Below, piece after piece: positions 10,304 to 21,240 of a stretch of DNA of 64,000 nt. Position numbers and translations under genes: made by a program. Under the pieces are notes generated by a model, which had not been told where the DNA came from, ran no database searches, and saw only the letters and a program-made list of their open reading frames with translations. Positions within the stretch are counted from its first letter, which is position 1. The number at the start of each line of letters is the position of its first letter. The DNA comes from Rhodocollybia butyracea (Eukaryota; Basidiomycota; Agaricomycetes; Agaricales; Omphalotaceae): contig JADNRY010000015.1 of the NCBI GenBank assembly GCA_015501585.1, positions 1 through 64,000 of the forward strand. Reading direction: 5' to 3'.

Positions 10304-10623
10304 TATTGAAACTATTGAAATAAAAGAGAGTTCTCAGTGACAGTGGTAGAACGACGCTATATTATGTACCTATTGAAATAAAAGAGAGTTCTAGGTACAT
10401 AGTCAGTAATAAGTACAAGAAGTAAAGAATGTGAGTACTAACCTCAGCGACAGTGGTAGAACGACGCTGAGGTGTCAATATATGTAAAATACAATTAAAA
10501 GAATGTGTCACATGGGACATATGTAAGTAACGTAATGAAAGCAGAAAATTTTCTGGTTTTGTTACGGCATGAATCCACGAACGTATAGATGACATAACAA
10601 GATAAGATCATCAACTTTTAACA
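10304..10623 (-). repeat. Copia 5' LTR (right on + strand), internally rearranged
   Basis: 320 bp. The outer part matches the left LTR. Near 10335-10395 it carries an extra segment that repeats CAGTGACAGTGGTAGAACGACGCT and TATTGAAATAAAAGAGAGTTC, both also present further along the same LTR. The element therefore has LTRs of unequal length although the rest is almost identical. Confidence 0.85.
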
Positions 10624-10881
10624 GTTTCATTTCTGGCCTCCATCATACTCCAGAGGAAGCATAAGAATCATGCCACCCAGACCGTGACTGAAGTTACCCC
10701 ATATGAAATGTTCATTGATAATACCGGTGAGCTACGCAGTTTTTTCGGATTATCTTTCCGCCAACAGAACATGTAGAAAATACAACCAGTACAACTATTC
10801 ATCCCAGTGTACGTAGTCCTCAAGAGGCATTAGCGGCAGTGGTATTGGAATACCAGAGTCCACCCTCATATAGGTCTTTAG

Positions 10882-11130
10882 TGTTAGGGAGGTTCGGGGA
10901 GGACCAGAAACCCCGTGGCCAGGTTGTGTCTCCAAGGCTCCGAGTCATGGTCAACTAAAAAAAAATCAATCATGCCACATGAACCCTTCGAGCTTGGTAC
11001 TCAACGGGCAGTGGGAGCGTGGGCTGGCTAAAGCCCCCAATCACATTTCTCTAATATTGCACTTTGTACTAACTGCTTAATTACTATCTTCATTGCTATT
11101 ACTTACCCCAAGTGAAGGCTCGTTAGCACA
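10882..11130. repeat. Possible solo LTR or other insertion in TM2 3' flank
   Basis: Compared with other array 3' flanks, which go straight from the stop codon to TTAGTTGCA..CTCGAATGTGCCTGG, there are about 250 extra bases here, beginning TGTTAGGGAGG and ending TTAGCACA. TG/CA ends suggest an LTR, but I see no clean target duplication. Confidence 0.3.
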
Positions 11131-12275
11131 GTCTACTTAATTGATCTTAGTTGCAACTCGAATGTGCCTGGACACTTGGTACTTACTTTGGTTATTTTCA
11201 CTTCAATTTCACTTCTTTATTTGGACACAATGTACTAGGGACTGACATATGTAAACGCGACGCGTTTACTTGACACACACATAATAGATCCTGTGCATAG
11301 TACTAGCTTTGCGTGCCAGCTAGTACATCAGTTTACCTTTCCTTCTTCCGGTAGTACCATCACATACCTCTCCGTACGTTTGTCTTGCTCTCGAATATAT
11401 CGTTTTTCCAATAAGTCTAAGTCTTGTGAGTGCTCTCACCATAGTTTGATTACAACATGCTGTAGCTATAAAGTATTTGATTATTTAAGTACCCGCAGGA
11501 GCTGGGCACAAGACTCGCTGGCAACGATCTTCAAGTTCCTGGTTCCTGAAAATTGATAATTCAGCTGCTTTCAAGCTTTAAGGCTCATACATAGATACTA
11601 TCATAGGAAATGAAAGGAAAGGAAAGAAGCCGTCCAAGGTGTCCCTGGTTAAGGAACAGGGGTTCACGCTATGCACACGGCATCCCTAATGTGCGCCGTA
11701 CAATCAGAAGACAGTGTGAATGGCAGGTGTCACTACACAGTTACACCGTCTTGTACCCCCATAGGTATTACTGAACTTAACGCCAAGTGCGCGCGGCCAT
11801 GAAATGTGCCAACAATGATGAGCAAGGAACTGCAAGGAACAGGATTACAGGAACTCATTTGTCGATCAAAACTCAAGGTCAGCTCAATTCTCAGTAGGTA
11901 TGCTGCAGCAACCACTAAGTGCCTTCACTACGCAGTTGAAGCCATAGCGGAAGTGCGAGTGCTTTGATCTGACTTTCTTCAGTATAATATGTAATGTATT
12001 TTCTTTGTATTTTCTTCACAATTGTTACTTATACTAACTTCTAAGTACCAATACAACTTGTATTTCGGTAGATCCTCTGCAGTAGATCCCCAGTCATCGA
12101 GTCATCTACAATGAAGTGTATTCGTCAAGCACCTCAGTATCAGCTACAACAAAGTGCGCTCATCAAGCAACCACAGTAGCCACCAATTGAATGCTATACA
12201 GCAGTACTACTAGTAAGGTTGCGATGAGATATATAATATATACAGACTAAGTATGTGAAATCCTCGATTTTACTG
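11131..12275. other. Spacer between TM2 and TM3
   Basis: Shares its plan with the TM4-TM5 spacer (3' flank, then CGCCAAGTGC.. and CTCATCAAGCAACCACAG). About 170 extra bases at 11599-11769, absent from that spacer, include a GGAAA-rich start and may be a small insertion. No coding sequence is supported. Confidence 0.4.
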
Positions 12276-13239
12276 ATGGATAGTGATTCTCTATTCCCCT
12301 GTCCCTTAACGTCATCTTTCCAAACTTTGGTGGACGACAAGGACCCACGTATCATATACTCAGCTGGAGGCTGGACAGAAGCAGGAGCGCTCGGGTTTGA
12401 ATGTGATACAACGTCACATGGCTCTAACGGTGCAAATGCCACAGCTACTTTCAGTTTCAATGGTAACGTCGCAGTGTTTTAGCTCAGAGAGCTATTTGAC
12501 CTTTCTCAGGTGTTGCTGTTCAAGTATTTGGAACGGTTTCGGCAAACAGCTCGCCAATGTCTACATACCAGGTTGATGGTCTACCGGCAACTATGTATAT
12601 TTTCAACGCCACCGGCCAAACCACCTATCGAGTACAATTCTATACCTCTCCTTTGTTGAGCACAGGAAACCACACTCTTATTATAACTGCTCTTGAAAAC
12701 GATAACTTTCGGCTCTGGCTCGATTATGTTCTGTACTATCCTTCCAGCAACGTGTTAGCCTCCGAGTCCGTCCCAATGATCTCATCAACTTCAACATCTA
12801 TGCCAGCAGCATCTACCTCATCCATACCATTAGCCTGCCACATCTCACCAGAAACATCTAAAAACACTGGCACAATTACTGGTGGTATCCTTGGAAGCGC
12901 TCTAGGAATTGTCTTTGTGGCATTCCTTACCTACATTATACTTCGGCAGAAGCATAAAAAACGCTTTCAGACTCCACAAAATGAAGAACTTCGCTTTAAT
13001 ACTACTGGTGAGTGTATGCGGTTCTGTTGATTTTTTTCCCTAGATAGACTGAATATTTCAAACTGTTTCAGCTATTCCAGTTCGTTTCATTCCTGGATTA
13101 GATGGTTCTGGGGCGGGGTAATCCTTTTGCCATCAGAACATTTTGAAATACTACTACAAGTATTCACCACAGTGCGAGCTGTCCTCAGGAGGTACCAGCG
13201 GTACTAGAATATTTCAGTCCACCTTCATATCGGCCCTAG
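12276..13239 (+). pseudogene. TM3: array membrane protein, subtype Ib, tail truncated by stop
   Basis: Exons 12276-12462, 12510-13017 and 13072 onward; introns gtaacg..cag and gtgagt..cag. The start MDSDSLFPCP is in frame and exon 1 is intact (LVDDKDPRIIYS). The exon 2 ectodomain ends LWLDYVLYYP, followed by a Ser-rich stalk and helix ILGSALGIVFVAFLTYIILR. In exon 3 the frame IPVRFIPGLDGSGAG meets TAA at 13119-13121. The paralogue at 19083 continues there, and a PPSYRP end (13239) is still visible beyond. The product would be about 248 aa, keep the membrane anchor and lose the PPxY tail. It may be expressed as a tail-less form, or be a recent pseudogene. Confidence 0.7.
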
Positions 13240-13915
13240 CTGTGTGTCCGGAAGGTCTTGATATCTTGTTGCTTTTCATTTTTTCGAATGAAGTTGTACA
13301 AACATTAATTTTGATGAATGAAATACTTGTAACTTACTAAGTATGCACTGAGGATTCTTACTGGCGTTTAACTTGTATTGTACTTAGGTATCACAGAACT
13401 AAACATCGATTGTCACAGTGCCAGGGGCCAGAAAAAAAGAATCTTCTTACCAAGTTTACTCCGATGAAGTGACTCCCTCGGCCAACTGGATTGCTGGAAG
13501 TCGAACCTAGCTTTTGCTTTTGTGTCACAGTGGCAAGCCTAACTGCATAAAGTTAATAAGATGATACCTGCACAGAGGTAGAAAACTCCTGAGCCAGGTC
13601 ATTGTTTGCTACCTCGGATGGGTAAGCATATATACAATGTCCCGATGCGCGTGGTTCCATAGCACCTTCCTCTTAGCGTCATGGTCGACGGCTGACAATA
13701 CTTGAAATATGTAGTACGATGCATGGAAGGTGGCACGCACAGATGACATGTTAGGTGTATATGTACAATAGCAGCGTGTAGATCCCTGTTCTGTGTTGGG
13801 AGCCTCAAATTAGCGCAAGCTACCTACTGCACCGACTTCGGAGACAGATGCCTGTGGCACATATTTTGTGCTACCCAATCCTTTTCCATGAGACGGGCCA
13901 TGCTGGTAAGACCTA
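13240..13915. other. TM3 3' flank with decayed tRNA-Asp-like segment
   Basis: GACTCCCTCGGCC (13471) and GGAAGTCGAACCTAGC (13497) match the acceptor and T-arm of the minus-strand tRNA-Asp at 29318, with a short insertion between them. The remainder shows no coding sequence I can support. Confidence 0.35.
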
Positions 13916-15380
13916 CCGACGCACGCCTCGACTTTAATCATTGGCGTCAAAAAGAAAGAGCACGAACACTCTTCTTGGATAGGAGTGCGGCTCTGGCGTC
14001 AGCGGGATTGCCGGGGAAGTACACATTCCACTTATGGAATCTACTGGCGAGGAGTTAGTGGGCCATGCCTGGAGAAGGAGGAATATAAATGCGCAGAGGA
14101 AGAGCTGAAGCTAGAGCCAAATTCAGAGCTATTGACGGCACCCGAGTGGGTGTCTTCGGAATCTGTGGGATTGAAGAGAGACCCGAAGACTGTGTCGGTG
14201 ACTCGGGGGCGGGGGCTGAAAGAATGGGGAATCGGCTTGTCGTCGTCGTGGGGCTTTATCTGTGGGGGCGAAAGTAGCCTCCACATCAGGAACAGACACA
14301 TCGACGGTAGCAGAAGAGTCGTTATTGGGTTTGTAGCGGAAACAGAACCACTGGTCTTTGGCTGCGCCTGGATTCCAATGCAGTCAAGATGATACTACGT
14401 ACCTGTCACATTGCACTAGCTCTCTACCATCATCTCTCCCATTGCAGATACACAAGGTCTCTTTGTCTTCACTTCCAGACCCCGACGCACGTCTCGACTT
14501 TGATTGTTAGCGTTGAAAAGAAAGAGCACGGACACTCTTCTTGCTGCTCTGGCGTCGGCGAGATCGCTGGGGAAGTACGCGTTCCGCTTACGGTGGAACC
14601 TACGCTCTTGGTCTGGGTCTCCTCGTAAAGGCACCATCTTACCTCTACCAGCATCATCGTCTTCAAAGACAACACCCCAGACAGATGAAGGAAGGACATT
14701 ATCGTCCCCACGATCATCGTGAGTCCCTCCACCGATACTTCCACCACCATCTTCGTCATTGGTATCACGGTCCAGGAACTTCTCAATTACCTTGAGACGC
14801 TCTTCCTCCTCCGCCTTCGCATGATCCACTCATTCCTCCGTTCTAAGCCGCCAAAGAAACTCTTCGTCGGGCCAATTCGGTTTCTCGGCTGCCTTTTCAG
14901 CTGCTGCTGCTCATTTTCGCAATGGGCTCGGCTTTCTTCTTTCATTTGCCATTCCACGTTTCTTGGCGCTAGCAGACGTGTCAAGCTCGCTATGTTCGGT
15001 CGGAACATCGAGTAATACGCGTCCTTTACTCGTGATATTGATTGGGTACAAGCATGAAGGTTCAAAGTGGGAAGTAGCTGCGGTAGTGTTGCGGAAAGCG
15101 TCGAGCCTCTTCTGCTTGGGGATCTCTCCTTTTCGGTCGGAGGATGGGGAGGTTCCTGCTGTTTTGCCTCCTCAAGATGCGTCACAACGTTTAGTGGGGT
15201 CCCAGTACATGGAGCGACAACAATTGGTTGTGGCGAACCCACTCGGCAGTACGCTAGATGAACAGCAATCAATACAAGGTACAGGAATGAGGAACAGAAC
15301 TCACATAGCGGCCATAATCGACTCTCTTCAAAGCTTTGCTACCTCATTGAAGCCGTCTGCGGCTAGACCTGTACAGCTGT
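13916..15380 (-). pseudogene. Unidentified decayed gene on minus strand
   Basis: Minus-strand frames give protein-like stretches split by stops and frameshifts: KGEIPKQKRLDAFRNTT and VLLDVPTEHSELDTSASAKK (about 15130-14960), DEEFLWRLRTEE then a TGA where a Trp codon would fit (about 14860), then VDHAKAEEEERLKVIEKFLD and RRFHRKRNAYFPSDLADARA. I do not recognise the family. Positions 13916-14058 and 14474-14625 are diverged direct repeats, so the 3' part has been duplicated. It is an insertion relative to other units of the array. Confidence 0.4.
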
Positions 15381-15559
15381 AGGCGTAGCACAGATTGTGA
15401 ACTTGCAAGCCCCGGATAACAAAAAAGAAGCGGAGGGGAAGAAGAGAGGAGACACCCATTATATTTCCGGCTAGAGCAAAGGCCGGGGTTGAATTAGAGT
15501 CGAGCTCAAAGTTCGCGGCAGCGATCGCCTCAGTTTGACGTTTGACGGAACACCAGAAA

Positions 15560-16060
15560 GATGGGCGCTTATGATTACTAATGCGCGCGCTCGCATGAAT
15601 CTGATCTTGAGCTCTAGGCGTCATTCACATCTAATCCAGGACTATAAGTCTAATCGGCGTGTAACTACTCTCAACAGACCCAGGCTAGAACTACCCGATG
15701 ACCTCGAATACTACAAGTCGCCAAAATGGATAGGTAAAGGAGGTGGCGGGTTCTTGGGCGGGTTATAATCTGTGATACAGTCTGCGAGGGAATTTTTTGT
15801 GTTATATCCAAGATCTTCGGGAACTCATGTCGTTTTATTGCGTCGCCTTGCTTCTTTTTACTTGGTCTCTTTGCTGTTTGCCATGCTACTTCCTTTTGTT
15901 CACATTCACTTTACTATCCCGCTTGTTGACCACGTCAACCTTTTCCTCCGTGCCGTAGCGCTCATCTCACCTCTTTTGATACCCGTCGACTGGTTTAGTT
16001 GTTCTTTTCATAGCGACCCAACTGCTACTGTCTCTGCCCATAATCAGACTCCCCAGAACC
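15560..16060 (+). pseudogene. GET3-derived remnant 2 (decayed)
   Basis: It has the GET3 upstream motif GATGGGCGCTTATGATTACTAATGCG (15560). An exon 1 trace follows (AAATGGATAGGTAAAGGAGG.. and TGATACAGTCTGCGAGGG, 15724-15790), corresponding to K-W-I-F-GKGG and AIQLARV. A weak exon 2 trace lies near 15985-16010. No frame is open. The assignment comes from alignment with the better GET3 copies at 38250 and 55735. Confidence 0.45.
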
Positions 16061-16540
16061 GGAATTGGAATACCGGTTTCGGAAAAGTACTCCCCGCTGA
16101 AAGCCTAACAGAGAAAGAATTGGAACCAGACTGGAGTCGTGTTGAACATCCGTCTCTTCCCAGCCCTACTTCGTTTCCGCTACGCCTCACCTCTACTTTC
16201 CACATGCACATTTGTGTTTCTGTTCTATGCTCTCACCTCCACCTCACTCGCTGCCAGCCAACTCAAACGGGACAACGGGTCCTGACGCAAAGGGGCCTCA
16301 CATTCGGTTAGGCATATTCACGTTCTAATAAAACCTGATTATACACTCAATTATAATATGTTCGGTTTTGTCGACACCTGTGCAGAGCCGTCCTTTAGTG
16401 CTGTGAGTGTGCGACTGGAGACCAAAGGTTTCAAAGTTTACAAGAATGCACAGTGTACATGATGTTGATCTGGGTGGGGTAGCCCACAGAAGCAAACAAA
16501 GCTGCAAAAATAGTGGTGCTCAAGCGCTCAACCTTTGGTC

Positions 16541-16548
16541 TATAAATA
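16541..16548 (+). promoter_or_regulatory. TATA box of TM4
   Basis: TATAAATA, 27 bases before the ATG at 16575; the same element is present before TM6. Confidence 0.6.
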
Positions 16549-16574
16549 CAGGTACTCCCCTCTTATTGAACATC

Positions 16575-18039
16575 ATGGCTACCCCTCCATTCCCCTGTCC
16601 ACCTACGTCGTCTTTACAAACTCTGGTGGATGACAGTGACCCACGTATCAGTTATTCAGATGGCTGGTCTGAAGGAGGACATCCTGGACTTGAATGTGAA
16701 GGAACAACACATGGCTCTAGCAGTACATGTTGAAACTAGATTACCGCTTATGAGTCGTATCTAATCAGTAATGTGAGTTGACTAGACGCACTTGCTATAC
16801 GATCGATGAACTGTCGATATATGCTATGTTGAAACTCACCCTCAAACACTAGACGCAGCCTCTACGCAGGTTCGTATAGATGTAGTCAATTATGCCATTC
16901 GCTATTAGTCTTATGATACATAGCTTGTACGCTGCCTTGCAGTACCTATGAACAATACCTATAGAATTACCATACGGACTCCATCTTCTAGGGTACATTA
17001 TGCACATGTATATGCACTATGTTTAGCAGTACGACTCAAGTAGACTCATACATTGTTATAGGGTTTATTATATTCTGTAGTATAAATACTGTAGATATTT
17101 TCCTGTAACAATAACCAAGAATCCTACTATTCGTCTGGACACTTGTTCTGCTCTCAACAAAGCACTCTTACAACTCCTGTAAACACCCTTACACTCTCAG
17201 GTGAGTATGCTGTCGACCTTGTGTTGACTGACCGCTGTTTCTACAGTACAAATGTCACAGCTACTTTGAATTTCAACGGTGTGTAGTGGTAGCTCAGCTA
17301 GCTGCTTAACACTGATTGATATCTCAGGTATTGGTGTTCAAGTTTTTGGAACGGTTGGGAACGCCAACGGATCCCCATCATCTACATATCAAATTGATGA
17401 CCTACCATCGTCTACATTTGTTTTCCAAGCAAACGGCCAAAACAACTACCGAATACCATTTTATGTTTCACCTCTGTTGAATGAAGGAAACCATACACTT
17501 GTTATGACTGCTCTTGGGAACAGTAATTCTCGCATCTGGCTTGATTATATTTTATCTACCAATGGGTTGGCGTCCAGTTCATCGGAAACATCCAGTTCAT
17601 CGGAAACATTCAGTTCATCGGAAACATCTATTCCATCGGCCTCGGCCTCATCTACCTTGACACCCAGTTCCACAAATACTACTGCAATCGTGGGTGGGGT
17701 GCTCGGAAGTGTTGTGGGAATCATCCTTGTTATAATCTTCGCCTACTTCATGCTTCGGCGGAGGCGTAAACATGCCGACCGGAGTGTCACAATTACACCA
17801 TACGATGGACTTGTTAATCACATCGGTGAGCAAGGTGCCCCCTAATCAGGATTTAAGTATCTAGTCCTCAACTTGTTTCAGCTGCTCCAGCTCATTCTGT
17901 TTCGGCATCGGACGTGTCAAGGCAGACCAATCCATTTCGTCCAGTAATTACCACTTCAGCGAGCCAATATTATCCCACTTATGCCCAGGAGGCACTAATA
18001 GTATCAGAAAATCGGAATCCACCCGTATACGAGCCTTAA
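16575..18039 (+). pseudogene. TM4: array membrane protein, subtype Ia, split by solo LTR
   Basis: Exon 1 starts MATPPFPCPPTSSLQTLVDD and is cut after THGSS by a solo LTR (16728-17245); it resumes NVTATLNFNG and ends at 17278. Exon 2 is 17328-17825: GIGVQVFGTVGN, ectodomain ending IWLDYIL, a stalk with a repeated SSSET motif, helix GVLGSVVGIILVIIFAYFML and RRRRKH. Exon 3 is 17882-18039 and ends NPPVYEP then TAA (PPxY). Without the LTR every exon would be open. With it the frame stops a few codons inside the LTR, giving a peptide of about 52 aa. Confidence 0.85.
16728..17245 (+). mobile_element. Solo LTR, 518 bp, in exon 1 of TM4
   Basis: Starts TGTTGAAACTAG, ends GCTGTTTCTACA, and is flanked by perfect 5-bp target copies GTACA (16723-16727 and 17246-17250). 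The flanks join seamlessly into exon 1 of the membrane gene. A TATAAATACT box lies near 17090. A GTGAGT donor at 17201 and a TTCTACAG acceptor reaching 17246 form a possible 46-nt intron across the LTR edge. No internal retrotransposon sequence remains, so the element was reduced by LTR-LTR recombination. The orientation is taken from the TATA box. Confidence 0.92.
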
Positions 18040-19082
18040 TAGTTGCACTCGCACGTGCCTGCCACTGGACACTCACTTTTGGTACTGTTCTGCTTATGAT
18101 TAGTTCTTTATTTGGACGCGTAGGAACGGGTTTGACATGTTGTAGGTACGTGGTATTTGATTATTCAAGTACCCGCAGGAGCCAACAATCTTCCTGCAAG
18201 TTGATTATTCAACTGCGTTCAAGTTAACTCGTGCATCGATATCATAAGTATTACTCTGAACTTGATGCCAAGTGCTTGTGGCCAGGCATTGCATGATGAG
18301 AAAGGAACTCATTTGCTGATCAAATCTCGGCTTCAAATCAACTCAATTCACGGTAGGTATGCTGCAGCAACCGTTACTAACTGCCTTCACTACAAGCTGA
18401 AGCCATGACCGAGGTGCAACTTGACGTACTTTGGTTTAGCATTCTCAGTTTACTAAAATATAATATACTTATAATTTTCTTTACTATTGTTAGTGCCAGT
18501 AGCTTAGGCTGATACGAGTGTCTTTCAGTAAAACCTCAGGAGAAAATGTGCACTCACTGAATACCTCAGTGTCAGCAGCAGTGTTTCCCCGAAGGCCTAA
18601 GGTAGCCAAGTGGTAGCTACTAGCCCTTGATAAGCCCTTAGATTGAAGCTTAAGGAATTTAGTCAGCACTCAGATATTCTTGAGAGATTGCAAGAACATA
18701 CAACTATGAAGGGTAAGAGGCTGAGTTGATGACACCATTGGCAGACAAGAAGGAGAATATGATCCCAGATGATGGAGTGGCGAAGCCAGCAAGATTGACT
18801 AGAAATGGGGTACAAAGGCCCAAGGATGATAGAGAAAACAGCTTTCAAAAATAAACTTGAGGGCTTAAAAACAGACCTTAACCTTGATGCTCGGGACATC
18901 CAGATCTTAAGGCCATAAGCGAGAACACGTTTTATTGTATCAGCCAAATGGTGTGCTCATCAAGCAACCGCGGTACTAGTAGCTACAGCACCAACGAAAT
19001 GCCATCCCGGGTGCTGTGTGCTGCGGCTGCTGTAAGATATATACACGACTACGGCGCTACGGGTGAAGACGTGGATTCACTG
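18040..19082. other. Spacer between TM4 and TM5, with ~360-bp insertion
   Basis: Shared 3' flank, then the same upstream block as TM3. Relative to the region before TM3, about 360 bases (18582-18942, starting near TTTCCCCGAAGGCC) are extra. They separate CCTCAGTGTCAGCAGCAG from GTGCTCATCAAGCAACCGC. I cannot classify the insert. No gene is supported. Confidence 0.4.
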
Positions 19083-20077
19083 ATGGCTAGTGACTCTCCA
19101 TTCCCCTGTCCCCCGGCGTCATCTTTACAAACTCTGGTGGATGACGGTGACCCACGTATTATATACTCAGAGGGTTGGGCTAAAGCAGGAAACCCCATGT
19201 TTGAATGTGAAGGAACAACACATGGCTCTCAAGCTCCAAATGTTACAGCTACTTTGAATTTCAGCGGTGTGTAGTGGCAGGTTAGCTAGCTCTAGCTGCT
19301 TAATATTGATTTATTTCTCAGGTGTTGGTGTTCAAGTGGTCGGAACAGTTGGGATTCCAGCAAGCGATGGATCCCCATCATCTACATACCAAGTTGACGA
19401 TCTCCCAACATCTACGTTTGTTTTCACCACTAAAGGCCAAGCCAACTATCGAATCCAATTTTACTCCTCACCTCTGCTAAACGCAGGAGACCACAAACTT
19501 GTCATCACGTCTCTTGGGAACGATAATTCCCGCATCTGGCTCGATTATATTCTATACTATGCCCCGACCAACGTGTCAGCCTCCATCTCATCAACAATAT
19601 CCATGCCAACAGCCTCTACCCTGTCTATGCCAACATCCTCTACTTCGTCTATGCCATTAGCCTCCATCTCACCAGAAACATCGACAAACGTTGGTGCAAT
19701 CACTGGCGGTGTACTTGGAAGCGCTCTGGGGATTATCCTCGGCGCATTTATTTCCTACATTATACTTCGGCGGAAGCATAAAAATACCCTCCGGACTCTT
19801 ACTGGTACACTATCATGTGATGAATTTGGTACTGGTGAGTGTATGAGGTTCTGTTGATTTTTTTTTGTAAGCAGACTGAATACTTTGAGCTGTTTCAGCT
19901 ATCCCAACCCGTTTCATTCCTGGATTAGACAGCTCAAGGACTGGGGTAGTAATCCTTCCAAGGCAATCAGAACATTTGGAAAATACTACTACTACGAGTA
20001 TTCACCCCAGTGCAAGTTGTCCTCAGGAGGCACCAGTGGTACCAGAATACCTCAGTCCACCCTCATATCGGCCTTAG
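19083..20077 (+). CDS. TM5: intact array membrane protein, 291 aa, PPxY tail (Ib)
   Basis: Exons 19083-19266, 19322-19834 and 19899-20077; introns of 55 and 64 nt with GT-AG ends; 876 nt of coding sequence. The start MASDSPFPCPPASS was chosen because it is the only ATG shared by position with paralogues and follows a TATATA-rich promoter. Residues 1-61 hold the Cys motifs FPCP and ECEGTTHG. Residues 62-145 are a probable jelly-roll ectodomain (STYQVDDLP, NYRIQFYSSPLL, IWLDYILYY) with several N-glycosylation sequons. Residues 146-185 are a Ser/Thr/Pro stalk, 187-209 the membrane helix, followed by RRKHK. The tail 210-291 ends SPPSYRP. There is no N-terminal signal peptide. The likely role is a single-pass cell-surface protein with an outside N-terminus; ligand and function are unknown. 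PPxY is a known ligand of WW domains such as those of Rsp5/NEDD4 ubiquitin ligases. Confidence 0.82.
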
Positions 20078-20612
20078 CTGTCTGGAAGGTCTTAATATTA
20101 TGTTGCTCTTCATTTTTTTTCGAATGAAGTCGTACGAAGTTCGTCCAATCAATTAAGTTTATACTGAGGATTTTGTGACTGCACTCAACATTGTATCACA
20201 GAGCAACACCTTCCACTTAGTGTTATGGTCAACGACTGGTGATATTCGGAATATGTACACTGTAGAATATGGCACGGCACATCGATTCTGAAGCTTAAAC
20301 TCCAAATGAGGTCCAAGCACTAAGTGCTTCTTCCGTAGTTTAGTTTTAGCCCCTGGATTCGGGGAACATGTCCAAGCCAATCCTAATTCCAGGCTCACAA
20401 GACCTAGATAACAAAGATAAAAGCACTGGTGAAGGGAAAAAAAAGATTATGGTCTAGAGGACAAAACCAATCTTGCTGGAGCATGGGCTGGAGTCGTCGA
20501 GTCAAAGAGTCAAACTGTGAGCTTCGCCTGTACGCTCAACAATGAAAGAGCTAATAGGAGAACTTGGCAGTGCATGCCTCAGGGACCTGATTTCGACACT
20601 GCTGGAAAGAAG
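20078..20612. other. Spacer after TM5
   Basis: 3' flank of TM5. Around 20340-20400, a CCCCTGGATTCGGGG stretch might be a tRNA T-arm relic, but this is too weak to call. No coding sequence is supported. Confidence 0.3.
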
Positions 20613-21240
20613 AAGATGGGCGCTTACTATGACCACTAAAGCGAGCTCATCGATCCTCACTGTCAACTGGTCCTACCTTAGTTCCTTGGTGCATTTATAC
20701 TATAGAGATCTTTGCTCTATTATTTCAACGAAGCGTCAACCGCCTCTAATCCAGGACCCCAAGTTCAATCGCCGTGTAATTGGGTCCTGCTCCCAACACC
20801 TAGAATCACCCAACAAGTCGCCGTCGACTCGCCGAAATGGATATTCTGCTGAGGCGAAGGAGGTGGCAACGTACCGGTCATAACTCTGCGATACAGTCTG
20901 CGAGGGTGCGAGTAGGAATATCTCTTTTTCATTGTATATCTTCGAGCACTCATGTTGTTTTCTTGTGTCGCCTTGCCATGTCGCCACTTCCTTTTGTTCA
21001 CACTCGCCTTACTACCCTGCTTGTTGATCACATCCTCCCGTCCCGTCGCACACATAGCACCTCGCACTCCTTTTCCCCGCCTTTCAAATATAGACCCCGT
21101 ATGCAACGAGACGCCGTTACTATTAGCCCGAAACTACCCAGACACGCGACCCTTGTTGACTGGTTCACCAAGCTATCCGCAACGAGTAATCCAGGAAACA
21201 GTCGTTCTTTGGTAACGACGTAACTGCCGCTGTCTCTGCT
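20613..21240 (+). pseudogene. GET3-derived remnant 3 (decayed)
   Basis: The upstream motif GATGGGCGCTTAC lies at 20613. Exon 1 is recognisable at about 20830-20915 (CGAAATGGATATTCTGCTGAGG...CTGCGATACAGTCTGCGAGG). Exon 2 is at 21138-21210 (GACACGCGACCC..GTTGACTGGTTCACCAAGC...AATCCAGGAAACAGTCG), matching DATLVNGFTNLSAMEI...IQET. Frames are broken throughout. It lies between TM5 and TM6. Confidence 0.55.

Larger units (their letters stand above)
5506..10623 (-). mobile_element. Complete Ty1/Copia LTR retrotransposon
   Basis: Two LTRs (5506-5767 and 10304-10623) flank one long minus-strand Gag-Pol ORF. Candidate 5-bp target copies are GTTGC (5501-5505) and GTTTC (10624-10628), four of five identical. 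The LTR inner edge could also start at TGAAAC, three bases later. The protein domain order is Gag, zinc knuckle, protease, integrase, RT, RNase H, which defines Copia. A primer-binding site lies next to the right (element 5') LTR. The ORF is undamaged, so insertion is recent. It sits inside the transmembrane codons of TM2. Confidence 0.93.
4855..10882 (+). pseudogene. TM2: array membrane protein, subtype Ib, disrupted by Copia
   Basis: Exon 1 is 4855-5043. It lacks one C after FPCP (CTGTCCCCAACATC), which shifts the frame. Exon 2 starts at 5100 with GIGVQVFGTIG and runs to 5505. There the Copia element (5506-10623) cuts the transmembrane helix after SALGIVLVA. The helix resumes at 10624 (..FLASIILQRKHK) and exon 2 ends at 10726. 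The tail exon is partly lost. A PPSY motif is still visible near 10861-10875, but an extra T removes the normal stop. At least three independent lesions make this a clear pseudogene. Confidence 0.8.

Noticed and set aside
10882..11130. Confident call of a second solo LTR
   Set aside because: TG/CA ends are present, but the 5-bp flanks do not match, so it is listed only as a possible insertion.
19083..20077. Functional link between GET3 (tail-anchored insertion) and the membrane proteins
   Set aside because: The helix is about 80 residues from the C-terminus, so these are not tail-anchored, and all GET3 copies are broken. Linkage is better explained by hitchhiking.
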